In this document: piece by piece, positions 48,884 to 59,239 of the stretch | Position numbering within the stretch: the stretch's first letter is position 1 | How the letters are laid out: each line of letters begins with the position of its first letter | Origin: Patella vulgata | Lineage: Eukaryota > Mollusca > Gastropoda > Patellidae | DNA: 64,000 nucleotides | Direction of reading: 5' to 3' | NCBI RefSeq assembly: GCF_932274485.2 | Contig: NC_065881.2 | Location: 50,478,702 to 50,542,701 of the forward strand | Position numbers and translations under genes: made by a program | Notes under the pieces: generated by a model | The model's database searches: none | What the model was told of the DNA's origin: nothing | Seen by the model: only the letters and a program-made list of their open reading frames with translations

Positions 48884-49070
48884 CGACACAAACTAGGTCA
48901 TTTCGGGACTAACATATGGTTTAATTTTATTTCGATAATTCGCATGTGCGTAGGGGTCTTTAGCAGTTGGAAGAAACCGGAGGACCCGGAGAAAACCCAC
49001 ACCTGTTTACTCAATGACAGGCCTTATGATATAGCGCGCACGTGCTAACCATTCGGCCATTTAACCCCCG
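48884..49070 (-). mobile_element. SINE family 2, internally deleted (reverse)
   Basis: actcgacacaaactaggtca, catatggtttaattttattt, cataaggcctgtcattgag on the minus strand and ccattcggccat mark the element. The B-box region is deleted as in 55011-55222, so the deletion predates the segmental duplication. Confidence 0.8.
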
Positions 49071-49788
49071 AGCTTTATTCGAGAAGTTGGAACTTGGCTA
49101 TTCCATGGTAATAAGTTTGTTGATATCCTTCATGGGAGCGTGAATTGAACTTTTACTAGCCAGCCAACCTCATTTAGACAGAAAGTAACTTATTCAGGCA
49201 AAGATCACGTCATTTGCATTTTTCGGAAAATATCTAACTTTTTCCCGTCTTTAAAAAAGGTTCGATGCATCATTTACATTTTCGCTATAACATTAAATTT
49301 CTCACTGCTTAATCCACACTAAACATGTACTCAGATTATTGACGCCTGATAATTTCCCGGCATGGATTCCATCGGATTAAAATTATACCCATTAGGTTTC
49401 TCCGCTACCAATTATCATGCAAGCCGCTTGGATCGATGAAATTTCAAACTATCATAACATTACTTTGTAAATACTGAACGGAAATGAACTATTAAACTTT
49501 CGTACTATTTTAGTTTACAGGGGTTCCTATAGCTTTAATTAACGCTAAAATGTAATTAATTAAGAAAACAAAATCAAAATAGTAACGATAGATAATCTGC
49601 TTGTCCGTTAAAATATTTCAACGAAAATCATAGGTGACGTTGGCTTGTTCACTAAATCCTAAATATTTTTATATATCTAATGTTGACAGATGTTCAACTC
49701 ATCATATCTGTGTAAATACTGGATTGAACCATTATTATAGTTTGCAAAGGATTAACAATTCAATAATTCCTCAAATGAAGATGGGAGC

Positions 49789-49885
49789 CATGGTGACCCA
49801 ATGAGTACGATTGTGGCCGAGAAAGTTCCCTGGGATTTTCCAGTGTGGGTTCTCCTTGTCAGTGGTGGAGGGGGGGGGGGGTGGA
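49789..49885 (+). mobile_element. SINE family 1 head fragment
   Basis: gggagccatggtgacccaat, gtggccgagaaagttccctg and ctccttgtcagtggtgga, then a G run and a break. Paralogue at 61488. Confidence 0.7.
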
Positions 49886-49954
49886 TACAACGAAGAACTG
49901 AAACTTCATGGTGTTCGTCCGTCTTATTTAGTTTATGTAAACATATATGTAAAC

Positions 49955-50235
49955 ATATATTATGCAAGAGCTAAATATGCCTATTGCAGATCGCTCTTTA
50001 GGCCCGAAATGTTATCTAAATTATTAATTAGACATTATGATTAAATCAAAAAATGGATAATCGAGACTATGTTTTTATCGTACCGACTTTAGTAATGATG
50101 ATCGAGGCTAGGCCTAAAATTCAATTGCTAAATTCTTGATTCACAGTGGATCAATTTGACTGAAATTTCCAGCAAATTCCGTTTACATTATCTAGTTTTT
50201 TAACTATTATAGTGAGAACTTCCATAATGTATCTT
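49955..50235 (+). repeat. Dispersed repeat R3, forward full copy
   Basis: Starts attatgcaagagctaaatat, includes aaatggataatcgagacta, gactttagtaatgatgatcg, aggctaggcctaaaattcaa and ttttttaactattatagtga. It is the reference copy for 18812-19092. Its paralogue 61655-61745 is shortened. Confidence 0.75.
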
Positions 50236-50335
50236 TAAACTCCATTTCATTTCATTTTATTTCTAGTTTAGTTATATTTATATATGTATATGCCAGTTTG
50301 ACTACTAGGTCCAAGGAATAGCTTCTGTGATACTA

Positions 50336-51748
50336 TACTAAGCAGCAAAAGAAACGTCAGGTTGGTATGTTACTCTGAATAGACGCATGGCATAAAACTT
50401 GCCAAATGTTTTTATTGTATATTTGTGGTCACATCTCCAACTTTACCTGAGCAATAAGGCTCCTTCCCCAACACAGAATTGAACCCAGGAAATGTTCTCA
50501 AAAACGCAACCTTCTGAGATGATAATGTGTTCTCCATGATCTTCATGTAACTCACGCTGCACGTGTTGTTCACCGGGACCAGCCCTATAAAATGCACCCC
50601 CATACCTGGTTGAATCATTCACACTACAACGTCAGCAGCATGCCACGATACACGACAGCTAAGAGGAACCGAGCGCTTGGAAGACTGCCCAAGCCGTTAC
50701 CAATCACTTTCAGGTCAATGTTCGGACAATCTACAGGCTTCAGCAACGCTTTCGGACCACCAACACCACGTATGATCGCCCCAGAACTGGTAAACCAAAG
50801 GTTACCACAAGGCGACAAGACCGCCATGTTGTGCGACAGCACGTGTAGAATCCCTTCACACAGGCATACGAGAAGACAGTGGGAACACACGGAAGACCCA
50901 TCAGTACCGATACAGTGCGCCGACGTCTTACCAGAGAGAACATCCATTGCCGTAGACCTTGCCGTGGACCAATCCTCACCCCTCGCCATCGACGTCAACA
51001 TCTACAGTTTGCCCGACAACACCAGAACTGGCGACAATGGAGAACTGTTCTGTTCACAGATGAGAGTCGGTATTTCATATCAACTGCAGATGGCAGGATC
51101 AGAATATGGCGTCGACGTGGCCAGTGTTATTCGGATCCAATGTGTCATGGAACGAGACTCATGGGGAGGTCCAAGCATAATGGTTTGGGTGGAATCGGCC
51201 TGAGCCAGAGAGTGGGTCCTGTGGTGTTCCAAAAGCTAGGTCCAGGGAGAGGAGGCGGCATCACATCAGTGCGCAACATCGATCAAGCTCTCAGACCCCA
51301 CGTCATACCACATTTGGCACGTCATCGAAACAACGTTTTCCAGCATGACAACGCCCGTTCCGACACAGCCAGGGTTACTCGGGACTTTTTACAGCAGAAC
51401 GGTGTCAACGTTATGCACTGGACAGCCCTTAGTACGGACTTAAACCCGATTGAACACCTTTGGGATTAAATTCAGAGGAGACTTAATAACGTCGTACCGA
51501 GACCAAACACAGCCGGCTTTTCTGAGAGTGTGGTTCCAGGTGCCAATGTCGTAATGTCGTAATGTCTTGGAACTGTGATGAATAAATCACTAATGTGTAA
51601 ACATACTGTTCACAAAAAATTGCTTTGATCCATTTAGTAAGTCGTTTTCTAGAATGATTTGATTAAAGTGCCTCTCTGATTTTGAAATCGTACTGACGTT
51701 TTTTTTTTTTTTTTTTTTTTTTTTTGTTTTTTTTTGCTGTTTAGTATA
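50336..51748 (+). mobile_element. Tc1/mariner transposon, copy 2
   Basis: Left inverted repeat tactaagcagcaaaagaaac (about 50336) and right end ctgtttagtata (about 51748); the reverse complement of the right end starts tatactaaacagcaaaa. The insertion site has TA at both sides. It was inserted before the segmental duplication, because its flanks equal those of 61848-63406. A run of about 26 T lies inside the right end (51700-51725). Confidence 0.9.
50641..51550 (+). pseudogene. Tc1-type (DD34E) transposase, decayed
   Basis: Starts MPRYTTAKRNRALGRL and aligns throughout with the copy at 62156. It has lost a short piece of the first helix-turn-helix segment and has frame changes between the N-terminal region and the catalytic core. 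The core frame 50879-51469 keeps PCRGPILTPRHRRQHLQF, FTDESRYF, FQHDNARSDTARVTRDFL and DLNPIEHLWD, then reaches a stop. The segment corresponding to the last roughly 60 residues is largely deleted. In DNARSD the usual His after Ser is replaced. Not functional. Confidence 0.85.
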
Positions 51749-51799
51749 TATAGTTCTTGCTAACCATATCCACGGGTGTTAATTAAGATACGCTCATTA

Positions 51800-52060
51800 A
51801 GGTGTTGGCCGAGAAAGTTCATCGAGAATTTCCGACGTGGTTTCCTCTTGTGCAGGATGGAGGGCCTGACACAGAGGGCCTGACAAGGACGTGCACGTAA
51901 AAGGTCCTTTGGCAGTTGAAATTCGATATAAGAGTAGGTCCTATGGCAGCTGTCTGGGTAAAATTCCCCTCATAGCACACATTATGGCATATGCACGTCT
52001 TCATTAGCCCAGTCGGAGCAGAACAGTAGGACGTTAAACCCCATTTCATTTTAAGTCATT
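51800..52060 (+). mobile_element. tRNA-derived SINE, family 1, head missing
   Basis: ggtgttggccgagaaagttc, cagagggcctgacaaggacg, ggcagttgaaattcgatata, agcacacattatggcatatg and ggacgttaaaccccatttca. The agggcctgacacagagggcc duplication is shared only with 63455-63779. Compared with that copy, the tRNA head has been lost. Confidence 0.9.
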
Positions 52061-52330
52061 TCGTTAATTAACATTTGCACAGTATCTGACGACAGACATA
52101 TTTTTGGGACCGCAGGTGGTAGCCCTCCGGGTTTTATTTTGATATAACTGACTCTTTTGATCAAATCCCTTGATGTCCCTAACTCCAAATCTACACCAAA
52201 TTTTTCTGACCAAGGCACTGTGCAATTTTGGATTTGACCTTTGAGATTACTGAGTATATTGGAGCGGGAGGATTTGCACCTCTTAATTGTGGCGTAAAGC
52301 GGAAAAGGTTTTTAAGATTTTGATTGTCAC

Positions 52331-53437
52331 TCAAATCAAAATTATCTGCAGTGTTATTATACGATTGTTTTGATTTTTTTTAAATCAAAAGTTATATTAT
52401 ATATTATTGTAACTGTCAATGATTTTTTGTGTGTTGAGATTTTCTAAAATCTTCTGGTAGTTAAATATTATATTTGAAATTGGAATAAAACATTTGTAGT
52501 TGAATGTAGGTGAGATTTTAGGAATAATCTCCGAAGATTATATTTATTTAATGTCTTGTATGTGTTTCTTTGTACTTTATATGGTTATGTTAAAAGAAAA
52601 TTTACATGTAATAAAATCGATATTTTATAAAATCATAAGATAGAGGGAAAACATAATTATTATTATTACATAATATAATAAATGCAAAAACAAAAGAATA
52701 AAAATACGCCCAGTTAATTGAACCACTTTACTTCTTCTTCACAAAGTTATAAGCCAGCTATCTGTATTTAATGAGCGCCGTCAGAAGTTATAATGGATAT
52801 TCCACTCCTACATCTTCACTCTGTTATAAGTATAGTAAAAATACAGTGACGGATTTGTCAAATCACGATGGTTTGTTAATTTGCATTTAAAACGATGTAA
52901 ATGTATATGAATACAAGGCTTGTGTAAATATATCGAACGTAATGTAGAAATACAACCATATGTCAGTTTACAAAATGAGTGCTGTATATTAACAGAAATG
53001 CCATTTGAAATATTATTTTTACAGCAAATTTTAAATTTACTGTCAGATAGTTGTCACATTGCTAATTCCACAAATCGAATTTTGTGCAAAATATTTCCTG
53101 TTCTGTCAGTCAGTTAAGTCCATTTTAGAGAAATAGGTTATTGAAAATCCGAATGCACCTAACTTGTTAATGAAGACAGGAATATGCCACACATTGTATT
53201 GTGTGGGATATTTTGCTTCGACAGTGGGTAACACTCCCAGACCAAGTGCATTTATTCTGCACAGTCATATTATTGATAATGACTGGACGCCAATCCGCCA
53301 AAATAGCATAATTTAGTTTTCTTGGAATAATTCAAGAGTTGGCAGCATTTGATTTAAATGGAACTTTTATTTTTCAAGTTTAGACATAACTAGCACTAAT
53401 AAATAATACACTATATTTTAGCCAACTTTTACCCTTA
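52331..53437. other. Unique spacer between the two duplicated segments
   Basis: AT-rich, with no gene recognised. The 65-codon frame at 52920-53117 has no family signature. Confidence 0.4.
53165..53215 (-). mobile_element. SINE family 1 tail fragment (reverse)
   Basis: aatgaagacaggaatatgcc followed by acacattgtattgtgtggga is the reverse complement of the family 1 segment tcccacatagcacactgtat plus ggcatatgcccgtcttcat, diverged. Confidence 0.6.
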
Positions 53438-54430
53438 AATTAGGAAAACAGAACGTTTTAAAAACTGAAATTAATATAAAGGCACAAACAAATATATTAC
53501 TAACGTTCAAAGAATCATAAGGTAAAACGCTACAATAGTTACGTTAGAAGAACATATTTTACTGATGTTTACAGGTTGTCTGACCAGGCTTGGGAAATAA
53601 CGTTGATTCAGGTGGTTCAGTTGACGTTCTTGGAACAACTAATATGAACGTTTCTAAAGTAAACGTCACTAGAACGATATTAATTAATGTTTAGTAACGT
53701 TTCACAGTATCGACGATATAACGTCATAAAAAACGGGGTTGAAACATTAATCTAATGTTTTAATGCAACGTTTGCTAATGATGTAAGATGTAAAGAATAT
53801 TTAAAATAGAAATACAACCTTTTACGAACTTTATTGGAAGGGTTTTTTTTCGTTTAATTTTAACGTTTTTAAATTAGAAAAACAGAACGTTTTAAAAACT
53901 GAAATCAATATAACGTCACAAACAAATATATTACTAACGTTCGAAGAATCATAAGGTAAAACGCTTTAATAGTTACGTTAGAAGAACATAATTTACTGTC
54001 GTTAACAGGTTGTGTGAGCAGGCTGGGGAAATAACGTTGATTCGGGTGGTTCAGTTGACGTTCTTGGAACAACTAATCTGAACTTTTCTAAAATAAACGT
54101 CACTAGAACGATATTAATTAATGTTTAGTAACGTCTCACAGTATCAGCGATATAACGTCATAAAAAAACGGAGTTGAAACATTAATCTAATGTTTTAATG
54201 CAATGTTTGTCGATGAAACATTATAAAAACATTCAAAATAACGTTCGGTCATTGTTGAATGAAAGTAATATTGAAACGTCAAAAGATAACATTCTGGTGA
54301 TGTTTCTGGAACGTTTATAAAAAGTACAGTCTATCAATGAACCCTTTTCAAACGTTTGGAGAACGTGCTTAAAGAAACATTCTGAACGCAACCATATTAG
54401 AACCAATTACGAATGTTACCAAAACGTTTT
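53438..54430 (+). repeat. AACGTT-rich repeat with a 434-bp direct duplication
   Basis: 53438-53785 recurs at 53872-54220 with few changes: gaaaacagaacgttttaaaa, aacaaatatattactaacgt, aggttgtctgaccaggctt, gttcagttgacgttcttgga and cattaatctaatgttttaat. The whole block and its 3' extension carry more than 20 copies of acgtt/aacgt in both directions and end tgtttgctgggc. No open frame is seen. It is probably a non-autonomous DNA element, duplicated in tandem. Confidence 0.8.
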
Positions 54431-54486
54431 GTGTTTGCTGGGCTACTATGACGTCATTATGTCAGAATGTCAAAACACTGACAACA

Positions 54487-54640
54487 ATAACCAGTTGACT
54501 CAGTGAGTAAGACGTTGATTCGCTAACCTGGAGGCCCTGTATAGTCGTTCGGATGGACCGAAAAAACGAGGCCACGTGTACACGTAAAATAACCCTTGAA
54601 TAGGTCGTAGAGCTACCAGCCGCCAGACAATGAGAGTTTC
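54487..54640 (+). mobile_element. SINE family 1 fragment
   Basis: gactcagtgagtaagacgtt, attcgctaacctggaggccc, ttcggatggaccgaaaaaac and gtgtacacgtaaaataaccc. Paralogue of 48660-48790 with an extra short deletion at the gtacacattggc core. Confidence 0.75.
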
Positions 54641-54962
54641 AGAGCCGTCGGATGTAAGAAAGGGTGATACCCGTTGTTCTATTTCTCGACAATTTGACAA
54701 AATTGTTACTTCATATTGAAGCCAGATTGGCTTCCGCTTTGTGGCGGTGTATCCTGAGAGGTTCAAATTTTCAGAGACTGGAAATTAGTCAATTCGGAGA
54801 TGCAAGAGCTGAAGCCTAGACACGGGGTGCTCCTCGTCGTCTGGACAATTTCTCGCGACACCTTGACAGCTTTTATCTCAGGAGAGACGAGTTTTAGCAA
54901 AGCGTTCTTTTTTGACCACACTTGAGGGCCTCGTGGTTTTCAGTCAGATAAGAGCTTTATGC

Positions 54963-54963
<1 letters not shown>

Positions 54964-54994
<31 letters not shown>

Positions 54995-55013
54995 GAGTGA
55001 GAGAGAGAGAGAG
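54964..55013 (+). repeat. (GA)n microsatellite
   Basis: About 50 bp of GA repeats with three interruptions, abutting the 3' end of the reverse SINE family 2 copy. Absent from the corresponding place in copy 1. Confidence 0.95.
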
Positions 55014-55222
55014 ATGGGATTTAACGTCCACTCGACACAAACTAGGTAATTTCGGGACTAACATATGGTTTAATTTCATTTCGATAATTCGCATGTGCGT
55101 AGGGGTCTTTAGCAGTGAGAGGAAACCGGAGGACCTGGGGAAAACCCACGCCTGTTTACTCAATGGCAGGCCTTATGATATAGCGCGCACGTGCTAACCA
55201 TTCGGCCATCCAACCCCCCAGC
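55011..55222 (-). mobile_element. SINE family 2, internally deleted (reverse)
   Basis: gggatttaacgtccactcga, cacaaactaggtaatttcgg, gataattcgcatgtgcgtag and gaggaaaccggaggacc; the head on the minus strand is ttggatggccgaatggttag. Same internal deletion as 48884-49070. Confidence 0.85.
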
Positions 55223-55700
55223 TTTATTCGAGAAGTTGGAACTTGGCTATTCCATGGTAATAAGTTTGTTGATATCCTTCATGGGAGCGTGAATTGAACT
55301 TTTACTAGCCAGCCAACCTCATTTAGACAGAACGTAACTTATTCAGGCAAAGATCACGTCATTTGCATTTTTCGGAAAATATCTAACTTTTTCCCGTCTT
55401 TAAAAAAGGTTCGATGCGTCATTTACATTTTCGCTATAACATTAAATTTCTCACTGCTTAATCCACACTAAACATGTACTCAGATTATTAAAGCCTGATA
55501 ATTTCCCGGCATGGATTCCATCGGATTAAAATTATACCCATTAGGTTTCTCCGCTACCAATAATCATACAAGCCGTTTAGATCGATGAAATTCCAATCTA
55601 TCATAACATAACTTTGTAAATACTGAACGAAAATGAACTATTAAACTTTCGTACTATTTTAGTTTACAGGGGTTCCTATGGCTTTAATTAACGCTAAAAT

Positions 55701-55743
<43 letters not shown>

Positions 55744-56022
55744 CTTTATTTAATGAGGCAACGTATTTAGTTTGCAAAAAAAAAACTAATCTTCCTTAGG
55801 TCCCTCCTAAACTACAAAGACATATATACATGTAATATCAGGATAAATTTAAAATCATTAGAAATGCAATAGCATTTTAAAGTGGGAAGTTTGATAAGTC
55901 ACTCCCAAACTACAAAACATACATTATACAAGTAGAATATAGGAAGAACACTATAATTACACACAAAATAAAATAGAATGCAGTTGCAAGTTAAAAATAA
56001 TAAGTATGTCATCAGTTGAATA

Positions 56023-58975
56023 TTATGGTTCCTTCAGTGTGCAAAATAAATGAGTTTTCAGTTTAATCTTAAAATTTTCAACATTTTTACACATCTTTAT
56101 ATCAAAAGGCAGATTGTTCCATAAAAGACATGCAGAATAATGAAAAGTACGTTTCATGGATTCCGTTTTGCATTTTTGAAGAAAAAGAGATTTACTGGTC
56201 TGTGAACGGAGCAAGATATCCGTTTTGGAAACAAGAGATTTTTCAATAAAATAGAAATTTAGATAAAGTGGAGTATTAAATGTAATAATTTTGAATGATA
56301 AGACAATTTTATTGTAAAGAATCCTCTGTGTAAGGGTAAGCCAACCGAGTTTAGTAAATAAAGAGGTGGACGGAGTTTTAATCGGTGCATCAAGAATAGC
56401 TCTTGCTGCCCTCTTTTGTAATTTTAAAAGAATGTCTAATCTACTTTTGGTAGCATCTCCCCAAATAATAGAGCAATAATCAAATATTGGTAGTATGTAA
56501 CTGTTATAAAACAAAATTCTTGTCTCGTAAGGTAAATGATCTTTTATCTTATTTAGGAGAAATATTTTTGATGCAAGTTTTTTAGACATATCTGCTATCT
56601 GTGCTTCCCAATTAAGGTCTTGGTCAATTTGAATTCCAAGTAATTTTGCGGTAGTAACCGTCTCAATTTTCTCACCATGGAGTGATAAAGTTAGGTTTTT
56701 CTGATTTCTTTTGTGTTTTGTTGAAATCAGCATTGATTTTGTTTTCGAAGGATTGATTACCATCCCATTGTTTTCACACCATTTAGCAACCAAATAGAGA
56801 TCATTTTGGAGATTTTTGGCGATGGATAAAATATCTTTGTGTCAACAATGCAGGGTACTGTCATCAGCAAACAAATCTATCTGACTTGATTCAATATTGA
56901 GTGGGAGATCATTTATAAAAATTAGGAATAGGAGAGGACCCAGGATCGAACCTTGTGGAACCCCGCATTTGACTGTAGTAATTGAGGAGGTAATTGATCC
57001 TAAACATACTTTTTGCTTCCGTGAGTCAAGATATGATTCAATCAAAATTTGTGAATTATTATCAAATCGATAAAGATGTAGTTTTTCAATAATAAGCTTA
57101 TGATCAATGAGATCAAATGCTTTGCTAAAATCAAGATACACTATACCACTCATCGCACCATTATCGATAGCATCAAGCCAATTATCTGTCATTCGGATCA
57201 GTGCAGTAGCACATGAATGATTTGATCTAAATCCAGATTGGTAAGCATAAAGAACATTGAAGGTTTCCAAATAAGTTTGAATTTGAGTGCTCAAGTGCCT
57301 TTCGAATATTTTTGAAATTGTGGGGAGAATTGAGATTGGCCTATAATTGTTCGGATCATCTTTAGCTCCCTTCTTATGTATAGGAATAATTTTAGCCAGT
57401 TTAAGGGCACTGGGGAACATGTTTTGAGAAATACAAAGATTAATGATATATGTCAAACTGCTACAAATTGTATACGCAGACAATTTTAAAATTTTGGGTC
57501 CAATACCATCACACCCAATGGCTTTGTTACTATTTAAACTCAATAAATGTTTTAATACCTCTGTGGTAGTAATACAATTAATAGAAAAGTTGTTATTTGG
57601 GGGAATCTTATCATTTACGTAATCTGATATATTTCGTTTGCACTCTTGAGAAAGTGGTGTATAGGGGGGCTTAATGTCATCAGTTAAATTAGTGAAGTAA
57701 TCATTCATCACATTAGCAATAGCATTTAGATCATTAACTGTTGTTTTTCCATATTTAATACTATTGGGATAAGGGCAATTATTGGGTTTATTCTGTATGT
57801 CACTAAAATATCTCCATATGTTTTTAGATTGCTCTTCATTTTCGATAGAGTCTTTGATAAAGTTTTTTTTTGGCTTTATTAATGAGATTTTTGGTTTTAT
57901 TTCTCCATATTCTATAGTCGTCACACCTCTTGGAGGCTTTAAAGAAGTCCCTGAACTTTCGGGCTTTATTTATTTCCTCATTAAACCACTTCGGTTGATA
58001 GTATCTTTTTACTCTTTTTCGCTTTTGCGGAGCATGGCAGTCTAAAACACCTATAAAAAGGTAAAACCAAGTATCAAGGGCAGAATTTGGGTCATCAATT
58101 GACTCGACTAGTTCAAATGGAATTTTAGCAAGATCATTAATAAAATTAGAATCATCAAAGTTTTTGTAATTTCTGTATAGAATTTCCAAGTGGTTGTGTT
58201 TTGTGATTTTTCTCTTGCAGTTTCCAATGATAAAAATAATCGGAAAATGGTCACTAATACCATATTGAGGAACTTTAATTTCAACAATATTATCCGGTGT
58301 GTTTGTATATAGATGGTCAATGACAGTAGAAGAATTTTTAAAACAGCGTGTAGGGGCAGTAATTAATTGATGTAATCCCTGCATATTGATTATGTTTTCC
58401 CATCGTTTTGGAACAGTAGTTGAATAATCTATATTAAAATCTCCTATTACATAAATAGATTGACCAGTATTTATGGAATTTAAACTAGTTTCAAAATCAT
58501 CAAACCAACCTGTACACGAAGAAGGTGGTCTATATACAAGACATAATAAAAATGATTTTTCATATTCTGGATGGAGTTCAATCCAAATGGATTCGATATT
58601 TTGATGTTCATAATCAAGTTTTCTTGAATATTTTAGATCTGAATTTACATATAAGATAAGGCCTCCGCCACTTTTGCTCAGTCGATCTTTTCTGATCAGA
58701 TCATAACCAAAGATATTAATAAATTTATCGTCAATTTCAGAATGTAAAAACGTTTCAGAAAAGCCCATGACATTAAAATTTTCATTATCTTGCAAAATTA
58801 AATCCCTTACTTCATCAATTTTACCGTAAAGTCTATTTATATTTAAATGACCTATTTTAAAACCTTTACGTTTGGTTGAAAATATACTGGAAACAGAGGG
58901 ATAATTGATGGATTGTAATGAATCGAGGGTTACATCAGAGTCAATAAACTGACTGCTGAGGTCGCCTTTATGCAT
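56023..58975 (-). pseudogene. LINE ORF2: endonuclease and reverse transcriptase, two lesions
   Basis: Frame 1 (58975-57836) holds the apurinic-type endonuclease: HLNINRL (N45), SETFL (E74), LVYRPPSS, IGDFNID (D179, N181) and GISDHFP (D242, H243). The frame then shifts at a run of nine A (57863-57871 as T on the plus strand). Frame 2 (57924-56842) has the reverse transcriptase: IIPIHKKG, NNYRPISILPTISKI, YQSGFRSNHS, VYLDFSKAFD (D265), GVPQGSILGP and LFADDSTLH (352-355). One in-frame TGA follows at 56844-56842. The same frame continues to 56023 with NPSKTKSMLIS, LGIQIDQDLNW and the C-terminal domain. An in-frame TGA also lies about 75 bp upstream of 58975, so the true start is uncertain. Confidence 0.9.
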
Positions 58976-59239
58976 CGTTGGATCATTACTTTTATGATCT
59001 TCAAAAATCAGACTATTATTATCAGTACCAACAGGATTATCGAAGGAAGTTTCAGTATCATTAGTAGTGCTATTACTTCAAAGAGTTACATTAGTGAAAC
59101 AGTGGAAGTTATCAATCAATGGTTCAATAGAATAATCAAAAATATTAGTGGTGTTGGTCATATATTGCATAAAATTATTATAATCAATTAAATCAGAATC
59201 ATACGTAGATTTTCCGGCTTCAAAAACATTGCCTTTATC

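Larger units (their letters stand above)
48575..52330 (+). repeat. Segmental duplication, copy 1
   Basis: Begins at ctactatgacgtcattatgt and is collinear with 54431-64000: SINE pieces, a roughly 600-bp unique block (49081-49690), R3, a Tc1 element, a SINE, and a unique block (52072-52330) that still matches at the window's right edge. Differences are single substitutions and several indels. Copy 1 lacks a roughly 280-bp stretch present at 54650-54930 and lacks the LINE. Confidence 0.93.

Noticed and set aside
50624-51001. Minus-strand frames of 79-125 codons (also 62135-62536)
   Set aside because: Antisense shadows of the Tc1 transposase copies 2 and 3, open because of the transposase codon composition.
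55706-55740. Independent (TAA)n microsatellite
   Set aside because: It is exactly at the 3' end of the LINE and absent from the empty paralogous site, so it is the element's tail.
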